A program made the position numbers and the translations under genes. Below the pieces are notes generated by a model. It saw nothing but the letters and a program-made list of their open reading frames with translations. It was not told the DNA's origin and did not search any database. Source: Lunularia cruciata (Eukaryota; Streptophyta; Marchantiopsida; Lunulariales; Lunulariaceae). Taken from it: a stretch of DNA of 64,000 bases. The DNA lies in contig OX419757.1 in NCBI GenBank assembly GCA_948567375.1, positions 76,632,001 through 76,696,000 on the forward strand, in the 5' to 3' direction. Below are positions 56,080-64,000 of the stretch, in pieces (the first letter of the stretch is position 1; each line of letters begins with the position of its first letter).

Positions 56080-57330
56080 ATGCCCTTCAAGATCAAGTTA
56101 TTACCAAGGAGTACTCTAATGAGAAGACCCTTCTATTGGCTCTCAAAAAAGGAGTTGGAGGAGTTGCAAACAACACTTATAGAGTTGTTGGAGAAGGACT
56201 TCATACAACATAGTACCTCTCCTTGGGAAGCACCGGTACTATTTGTCCCAAAGAAAGATGGAGCACTTCATTTTTGTATTGATTACCATGTGCTCAATAA
56301 GCAAACCGTGAAGAATGCATATCCCTTGCCTCGGATTGATGACTTGCTTGATCAACTAAGTGGAGCACGCTACTTTTCCAAGTTGGATCTTTGTAGCGCC
56401 TATTGGCAAATTCCTATTGATAGGGAGGATGTGCAAAAGACTACTTTTTGTATAAGGTATGGGCATTTTGAGTGGAGAGTTCTACCTTTCGGACTCACTA
56501 ATGCTCCAGCAGTCTTCATAGATCAGATGCATTGGGTGTTGGATGGACTATTGGATTGGTCCGTGATGGTGTTCTTGGATGATATCGTAATTTATAGTAA
56601 GACAAAGGCAGAACACGTGAATCATAAGCGAGAAGTCCTAAGACAACTACAACAATGGAAATTTTATTGCAAGAAGTTGAAGTGTGCCTTTTGGCAGAAG
56701 GAGGTTACATTCTTGGGTCATAAGATCTCATCACAGGGGATCAAGATGGAAGAAGAGAATATCAAGGCCATTACTGATTGGCCTACCCCAAAAGATGCTA
56801 TAGAATTATGGGCATTCAATAGATTGGCCAGTTTTTACCGATGGTTCATCCATTATTATGCTCATATGGCTGCACCATTGACTGACCTCTTGGGAAAGAA
56901 CTTGAGTTTCCAGTGGACCACCAAGCATGAAGAAGCATTCCAGAAGTTAAAGCATATGGTGTCTTCAAGACCCATTCTTGAACCATATGATCCTCAACTA
57001 CCTTGTGTGGTTGATTTTGATGCTTCTAACTTTGCAATTGGAGCCATGCTGCAACAAGAATTCCTAGATGGACTCCATCCCATTGCCTTTGTGTCTCGCC
57101 AACTCAATACGGCTGAACAAAACTACTTTGCTTGAGATCAAGAACAACTTGCAATGGTATACGCTACCAAGGTATAGAGGCATTACCTCTTGGAGAAACA
57201 AGTGATCATGCAAACTAATCACAAACCATTGTTGCAGACCTTATACTTGGAACACATGAAGAGTCTACATCATCGATGGGAGGAATAACTCCAATTTTAT
57301 GACATCAAACTTGAGTACAAACCAGGTCAG
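56080..57330 (+). pseudogene. Reverse transcriptase and RNase H of element A3
   Basis: An open frame 56080-57135 covering all of [48 protein letters not shown] (FLDD at 56572-56583), FLGHKI, then the start of RNase H (VVDFDASNFAIGAMLQQ, FVSRQLNTAEQNYFA). A stop at 57133 and further stops cut RNase H (TNHKPLLQT near 57220). The RT motifs are intact, so only later parts kill it. Confidence 0.92.
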
Positions 57331-57559
57331 TTCCTTATGTCATGTCATCACTTATGTTTTATCATGACGACCTGATTTGAAGTCTCTTCCTCTCATCACA
57401 ACGGCAATTTCAATGGTGTCAATTGACTCCAAGGTCCAAAACAAGTTTCATTTAGCTCTACACTAAGATCCCTTTTTCCAAATGGTACATGGTTGCCTTA
57501 GAGCATACAATAAGGAGTACAACACCTTCTCCATCAAGGAGGGCCTTTTATTCCATGAG

Positions 57560-58665
57560 GACCGGATCTATGTTATAGCTAATGGTGATCTTTGACTTGT
57601 GTGCCTTCAAGAAGCCCATGATTTACCCATAGTTGGTCACATGGGTGTGGACAAGACCTTGGGTACCCTCCAACATCAATGGTGGTGGCCCAACATGACA
57701 CGAGATGTTCAAGAATTTGTCCGATCGTGTGAGAGTTGCCAACATAACAAGGCCAGCAACCAAAAGCCAAGTGGACTCCTTCAACCACTTGCCATTCCAT
57801 CTGCTCGCTGGGAGCATGTGAGCTTTGATCTCATCACATCTTTGCCAAAGATAAAACAAGGACACACCGCAATTGTGTTTATGGATAAGCTTAATAAGCA
57901 AATCCACTTGGCACCAACTTGTGATACCGTGGATGCTCCAATCTTAGCGCAAATCTACTTCAACAATATCTTCAAGCATCATGGGATGCCATGTGTACTC
58001 ATCTCGATTGTGATCCTCAATTTACTAGGAAGGTTTGGCAAGCACTTTTCCAGATACTTGGCACCAACCTTGCTTTGTCCATAGCCTATCATCCTCAAAC
58101 TGATGGACAAACCAAACGTGCAAATTGTACATTGGAGGATATGTTGCATGCCTTTGTCAATGTCCACCATACCAATTGGGATGAATGTCTTGCAGTTGTA
58201 GAATTTGCCTACAACAATTCCAAACAGGTAAGCATTGGATCTTCTCCTTTCTTTCTCAATTTTGGCCAAGATCCGTTTGTTCCAGATTCTCTTCTTGCTC
58301 CCACTCCATCTCAAGTTCCTCATACTTCCACATTCTTGACCATTATATCCCACTCTCTCCAACAAGCCAAGTCTCACCTCCTTGTTGCTCAAAATTGCCA
58401 AAAACAATATGCAGACCACCATCGTCGTGATCTCACCTTTGAAGTCGGTGATAAAGTCATGCTATCTTCTAGTAACCTCACTCTCCCACTTGATACCCAA
58501 GTTTGTAAACTTGCCCCTAATTGGATAGGACACTTTGATATCACCCAAATTGTCTCTCTTGTTGCTTATCAACTTGCCTTGCCTTGTCATATGTGTATCC
58601 ATCCTATCTTTCATATTTCCAAGTTGAAACCCTTTGTTCCTAACCCCTCTTCCTTTTCCTCTTGA
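57560..58665 (+). pseudogene. Integrase of element A3
   Basis: Zinc finger HDLPIVGHMGVDKTLG and CESCQHNKA, core SFDLITSLP, a frame shift near 58000 within the second-Asp motif, then AYHPQTDGQTKRAN, where the catalytic Glu is Lys (AAA at 58114-58116). VEFAYNNS and a C-terminal part to TGA at 58663 follow. Both the shift and the missing Glu inactivate it. Confidence 0.88.
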
Positions 58666-58689
58666 GTCCAACCCCCCCTTCTTCCTATC

Positions 58690-58880
58690 CCTATCAATGA
58701 TCATGAAGAGTACAAAGTTGATTGTATCCTTGCATGTCGCCATATTCAACAAAGCCGTCGCCAACATACGAGAGACAAGGTCCTTTGGAAAGGGTATCCC
58801 CTTCATGATGCCACATAGGAACCTCTTTCTCACCTATAGAATGCATAGATGGCCATCCAAGAATTTGAAGCTTCATTGGC
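58690..58880 (+). pseudogene. Chromodomain remnant of element A3
   Basis: Read across frames: an EYKVDCI-like start near 58707, VLWKGYPLHDAT near 58783-58815, then AIQEFEASL near 58850. The equivalent region in element A is clearer. Confidence 0.7.
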
Positions 58881-58903
58881 GACGAGGACGTCACCAACTA
58901 GCA

Positions 58904-58914
58904 ACGGGGGAATA
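58904..58914 (+). other. Polypurine tract of element A3
   Basis: ACGGGGGAATA abutting the TG of the 3' LTR. Confidence 0.85.
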
Positions 58915-59334
58915 TGTAACAATATGGAGTTTAGCAACGAAGTTAGTTGGACTTACGAAGTAGCACATAAGACAAATTAGCCTAGAATATTCTGGAAGTA
59001 TCTAGGAACCTTCTTGGGAAGCTTCCCGGCTAGCTTAGCTTGCACCGCAAGTAAGTAGCTTCTAGAAGGAAGCTTCTAGAAGCTTCTAACTAGCTTAGCT
59101 TGCATGTCAAGTAGGCGGTTTCTAGAAGGAAGCTTCTTTAGAAGCTTCATAGTTAACTTGACTTGCACTCTAAGAAAGCGGCTTGAGGAAGCTTCTTGAG
59201 AAGCTTCTCAAGGGCCTTGTATGCTACCTATAAATACCAAGCCAAAGCTCATGCTAGGCATTTGGATTTTCCCTCATTCAAGTGTCCTAATGTGAGTTTC
59301 CATTCTCCTATTTCTCTCCTTGGTCTTGGTCTTT
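58915..59334 (+). repeat. 3' LTR of element A3
   Basis: TGTAACAATATGG to GGTCTTT, about 420 bp, lacking the final TACA. TATA motif TATAAATA at 59229-59236. The four-module heat-shock-like array is at 59068-59087. Confidence 0.93.
59068..59087. promoter_or_regulatory. Four-module heat-shock-element-like array
   Basis: GGAAG CTTCT AGAAG CTTCT, four perfect alternating nGAAn/nTTCn modules, about 140 bp upstream of the TATA motif. A further TTC/GAA pair lies at 59060-59067. Confidence 0.55.
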
Positions 59335-59339
59335 TATAG

Positions 59340-60411
59340 ATAAGAAGACCTCGATGCTAGCAAATAATTGATTTTTGCATAGAGAAACTATTAATGGACA
59401 AAGAGTGAAGAATTTGTAACAAATTTTGGTCTCAAGATTGTTCTACAATTCATTTTTGGAAGGAATGCAACAATTTTCACAAATTTTAAGGCATTCAAGT
59501 TCATTTTTAACAAGCTCCACATAGAGAGAAGGCTAGTTGTAACAACACAATGTTGTTCAAATTTGTAATATTGTGTAATATTGTGGTTGATCACACAAGG
59601 GTACAAGTTGGATATGACTAAAAATAAGGTCAAAGTGTCACAAGGCTAATAATCTATTTTTTTTATTTAACATTTTGGGTGAAGTCATTCTCAAAAGAGT
59701 GTAGTATCACTCCTATTGGCATACTACAAAAATGTAAATGATTACTTATCACTTTCATTGTAATTATAGTTCAAAGAACTCTTGAAGGTGATGGATCATT
59801 TGCAATAAATGTTACTTTGCTTTGCCGTATCTTCCAATTATCTAGACCAAATTCCAACCTACTATCATCATAACAATTCTATGATCTACACTCTACACCA
59901 TCATTACAAACATCAGGTCATACAAGATAGATAGATCTAAAAGTGTCTCACAAGTAGAAGGATGGAACTTGCAAACTAAATTGGATTCAGATTTCTCAAG
60001 GATCTTGTCTCTCTATCGTTTATGACTATAACATATTATTTGACCTTTCCCAAATGGCACTACTTTACAAGAGAGTAGAAAGATACTACTTTGTCTCCTA
60101 ATTTGTGGTACTTAACAATACCTATGTCTATAAAAGGCCATTACAATATTGTACTTGGCCTATATGGAACACCTAGAGGCTCGTCCTCTAGTTCCACACA
60201 AATGATTTTTCACTCCAATGCTTATGCCTTTATGTCAAGATTCCTCATAACTAATTCACTAAGTAAGCAAACATTCATATAGAGAGCAAACACATATAAA
60301 TCCACCAACTTGAAAATCTTGATGGTATAACCTCATCTACTATAATGAAATAATGCACCAAATCAATATAGTAAACATTGGATCTAAGTTTTTTATACCT
60401 TTCCTACTTAG
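59340..60411. other. No recognisable gene
   Basis: AT-rich sequence right of element A3. It should continue gypsy relic H (a GATGCTAGCAAATAATTG segment resembles the left flank) but no domain is legible. Confidence 0.35.
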
Positions 60412-60852
60412 CCACCAAAGAGATCCAATATCTACAAATGGCTAAAATCTTCTAATTACATCTGATCCTCACTAATAAGATTCTTATCTTATCCTAATCT
60501 AATTTCCAAGTAGGCATGCTTGACATGGCACTACCACCTCAATAAATTTTTCATTTCTTCCTATGCCATATAGTGGTCCACTTTGATTTTGTGTTTACAC
60601 TAAGGTTTATGAATTATCTACAAGTACAAAGCCACCAACAAGATCCAATATCTACAAATGGCTAGAATCTTCTAATTACATCTAATCCTCACTAATAAGA
60701 TTCTTATCTTATCTTGATGTAATTTCCAAAGTAGGCATGCCTGACATGGCACTACCACCTCAATAAATTTGTCATTTCTTCTTATTCATATAGTGGTCCA
60801 CTTTGATTTTATGTTTACACTAAGGTCTATGAATTATCTTATAGATACAAAG
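60412..60852. repeat. 220-bp tandem duplication
   Basis: Units 60412-60631 and 60632-60852, each from CCACCAA(A/C)(G/A)AGATCC to TACAAAG, with a small number of substitutions and short gaps. Confidence 0.95.
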
Positions 60853-60999
60853 CATCTTTACTACAATTACAAGATGTAAAAAATTAATGAAGTATGAACA
60901 AAATGACTATGAGATGAGAAAAACTATGTTGAATTGCTTATAATGATGTCTACTTTAGCTCTATTCCTAAGACATCATCAAGATTGTTACTTGGTTGCA

Positions 61000-62330
61000 A
61001 GATGGTCTATCAGCATTAATGATGAACTACTTGCATCCTCATAGATTTGAATGAGCTCTATGACCGGCAACCTTGTTAGCAAAAATCTTTTATGCCTCCT
61101 TGAAATTGGAGTTTGTGTGGCTCTGCAACTTTAGGGATAGGGCTATTAATTGGTCATTTGTATAGACCTTCCTCTCAAAAGCCTTGATATACATTCTGAA
61201 GTCTTTGATCTTTGTTCAATTTGTTGCATCATTGGCCATCTATTCAGTTCAACTCAACTCCTAGGCTATCAATTGGCCTAGGATTTGAATTGTCATATGC
61301 TCTATGGTCATGAGAAGCTCCTTATGCTCATTTTTTAAGTTCTTGTGTTCTTGTTGAAGTTTGGCTTCATGTCCTCTAGAACCTTTGTTTTAATTTCCTC
61401 TTCCTTATCCTATGATATTTTATGCTTGTTGTAAGTTCTTGGATACAAAGATCTATAAGCTTGTTGTTCTGTGACTTTGCTTTGCATTGCATTGACCTCA
61501 ATTTGTAGGCATTGTAAGATGACTTCTTGTTGTTCTCATAAAACCAATTCCTCCTTTTGGAACTTATTGAGCAGCTGATCCTTCTCTTGTGACAATGAAG
61601 TCTCCTTTTGCAAGTTGTTTGTTGGCATTGTTTAATTTAGTACAAAGTAGTGCTTTGTCCTTGGCAATGGTACTTGCCTTATTATGAGGGTACTTTACAA
61701 GTTTAACTAGCTTATCACTTGTGGAGTCCAAATCTTTGTAGTAAGGCACAATATTTTGTAATAGTTCTATCATAGGAGTAACTGTATGTAAAAGTAGACC
61801 AACGTCAACCATGCCATCAAATTATTGTCGTACTTCAAAAAAAAGAAAATATCCTCCACTCTATTTGGCTTGTCCTCTTATGTTGGAGATTGTACTTGTA
61901 GTGTGTTATGAGGAGCACTCTTTGTCTAAACACATTTTGATGTCATTTTGCTGGCTACTCTAATGGGTTTGTCCCCTTCATGGATTGGCCCATAGTGGAA
62001 TCCTCTTCTTTTAATTTTACAAGCTTCTACTTCTAGTGCCTACATTTCCTTGTCTATTATAGGCCTCATTTGGGCAATCATGCTTTGTTGGTTCATGCAC
62101 CTAAATTGACATCCATGGTATTCACCATAAAACTCTTAGGCCGGAGAGGTTTAGTGAAGAACATTGGTACTTGTATGGGTACTTTCTTCAGAATTGTAAT
62201 GGGCGCATTGTCATCTTCTTCCATTGGTGCTTTCCCTTTGCCATTATCACTTCTCTAGGTATTGGTGACAATTGTGACTCAATGTTTGTTGCCTCTCTCA
62301 AGATTTTATTGTTGGACAAAATCCACATAA
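61000..62330 (-). pseudogene. Probable D-family fragment (coiled coil), minus strand
   Basis: Minus-strand pieces with heptad-like, charged sequence: 61812-61564 (VTPMIELLQNIVPYYKDLD, then KALLCTKLNNANKQL) and broken Gln/Lys-rich stretches to about 61000. The VTPMIELL start resembles VTPLLELL in the coiled-coil segment of D element 3 (43870). No LTR-like end was found. The relation is tentative. Confidence 0.4.
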
Positions 62331-64000
62331 ATGAATAATCATTGCTTGAATCATTCTCATTTCCTTTCCTTTGTTGAAGCCAAAATGACCTTTGTCAGTC
62401 AAAGAGGCTTTGTTTCCATCCTATACTCCAGCTCTACTACTTCCACTATGTTTTGATGATAGTTCAATGATCATAGTAGTCTTATTTCTTAAAAACCAGG
62501 TTTAGGCATTTTTTGTGGGTACCTTCTTACTAATCATTATAGTGTACCCTAAACTAATAATTATAATATACCTTAAACCATTACCTTCTCTTCTTAAAAG
62601 GAAGCCCATTCAATGTAGAAGTACACAATGAAGGATGCTATGATGATAGTTGATCCTTGGACCATATTCTCTAGAAGTTAATTTACTCATTTGCAAATAT
62701 CCACCTTCAACTCACAAGTTCCTTTTGTATAGGAAGTTGAAAGAAAATGGCTTGGTTGAGGTTTATGTATGAGGTTTATTTTGATTGGAAAAATTTCATA
62801 ATTGATTTTGTTATGACTTGTTAGATGGGATCCTTTAAACATTTTATCTTATACTCATTAATGGACTTTCCCTCCAACAAATGCATTGTATATCTTGAAA
62901 TTCATAATCTTCCTAGGTCTACCATGGGGAGTATGAATGTAAATCTGTTTGAATCGTGCACATTTTTCCTTCTAAGACTCATTGCTAGTGGTCTTTATCC
63001 ACATGATGGAGTTGGCTCTTAATGACTTTCCTATCATGTAAGAGTTTTCTGGATTTCTTTTAGCAAAGATATGTCTATCAAGCTCTAGTCCAAAGCAAGA
63101 ACTCTAGATTCTACTTTTCAAGTATTTGGCTCTATAGTGCAATCCGCACTATGATAGTTAGGGTGGTTTGCAAATGATCTTGTCTTGTTTGTGTTGCTTG
63201 ATCTTGTCTTGACCACCATTGCTTGGTCCACTACTTGCACTTATCAAAAAATATTGTCTCTTGTGTTACCTCATCCCCATATTCTAGCATTCCTACACTC
63301 ATGCAATCAAGTTTGTAGTTAATCTTGGAGGAAGGTTTGAGCAATTCTTGCAAGAGATGAATAGAAAATAGAAAAACTGAAAAATAAGTCACTTTTTAGG
63401 AATTTGCCCACCCGGTCATTCCTAAACCATCATAATGGTTGGCAAAGGGTTCTAGTTGCATATGTAAGTTTATCACACAAAATAACCACAAATGGTTCTA
63501 TAGAGGTATGCCAAAATTTGGGTGTAGTAGACTTTTGGATTGGCAATGGAACCCTATGGAACGTTATTTTGATTGAATATTATTGTTTTGCATCCTTGTA
63601 TGTTTGATCTTCAAGTACAAAGACTCATCATTCATAAAAATACAAAGACATGCAACTTTACACAAGAATTAGAAACAATAAATAGTTATCTTCTTTGCTT
63701 TCTTTCTCTTTGTATTTGAACTCAATAACTACAAATTTATAATCTTAAATAGCTACGCAAACCTTTAATTTCCTATCCTAAGAAAATTTTCTTATTGGAA
63801 AAAACTATCAGAATTTATTATGAAGGAATTAAGTAACTTACTACAAAGGAGAATGGTTTTTGTTCATAGTTCCTTTACTTCATCTTTATTCCTTCATTTA
63901 TAGTTTGCAAAGAATCTAATTATAATGGTTCCTTTGCTTTTCAAAAAATTGACCGTTGTGTCTAACCTATCAATGATATCTACTTGTTCTAGTTTCAGAT
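62331..64000. other. No recognisable gene
   Basis: AT-rich decayed DNA with only short frames. There is a small imperfect direct repeat around 62530-62580 (CTAATNATTATA and TACC.TAAA blocks). Nothing else is legible. Confidence 0.4.

Larger units (their letters stand above)
53638..59334 (+). mobile_element. Element A3: Ty3/gypsy chromovirus, family A, decayed
   Basis: About 5.7 kb, plus orientation. 5' LTR 53638-54111, primer-binding site, leader ORF, gag, protease, RT-RNase H, integrase, chromodomain, polypurine tract 58904-58914, 3' LTR from 58915. The last bases of the 3' LTR (expected TACA) are missing and the TATAG duplication follows directly. RT is the best preserved part (351 open codons). 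The 5' LTR is 474 bp against about 420 for the 3' LTR because of an internal duplication. Confidence 0.95.

Overview
The window reads as repeat-packed nuclear DNA of a plant with a large genome. I found no intact host gene, rRNA, tRNA or CRISPR array. The plant assignment rests on Ty3/gypsy chromoviruses (gag-pol ending in a chromodomain) primed by initiator tRNA-Met, 5-bp target duplications, nested insertions, and stop codons of the type left by C-to-T decay. Low gene density and old, nested elements suit a gymnosperm, but I cannot prove that.

Layout. 1-1.26 kb: minus-strand gypsy pol relic, then a (TA)n tract. 2.1-4.7 kb and 10.3-10.6 kb: relic of a coiled-coil element family (here called D), split by chromovirus A (4699-10307, minus, TSD CTTGC). 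11.07-11.8 kb: solo LTR of family B. 14.2-15.9 kb: minus-strand gypsy pol of another lineage. 15.9-21.7 kb: a compositionally different, CpG-retaining block holding a decayed non-LTR retrotransposon with a restriction-enzyme-like endonuclease domain, three copies of a 3'-end motif and several short perfect palindromes. 21.8-23.2 kb: 5'-truncated A copy. 23.6-25.7 and 32-32.9 kb: minus-strand gypsy relic split by chromovirus B (25715-31989, plus, TSD AATAG). 36.2-39.5 kb: a D relic. 42-46.4 kb: the best preserved D copy with LTR-like ends, followed head-to-tail by another D copy broken by several solo LTRs to about 50.2 kb. 51.2-52.6 kb: degenerate tandem repeats. 52.7-53.6 kb: gypsy relic hosting a third A copy (53638-59334, TSD TATAG). 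60.4-60.9 kb: 220-bp tandem duplication. 61-62.3 kb: probable D fragment.

Families A and B carry the usual order gag, protease, RT, RNase H, integrase, chromodomain, all interrupted. Both also carry a short reading frame between the primer-binding site and gag (one in A, two tandem in B) sharing a motif pattern I do not recognise. LTRs of family A contain arrays matching the heat-shock-element consensus upstream of the TATA box. These two points, the D family and the non-LTR element are the most unusual content.
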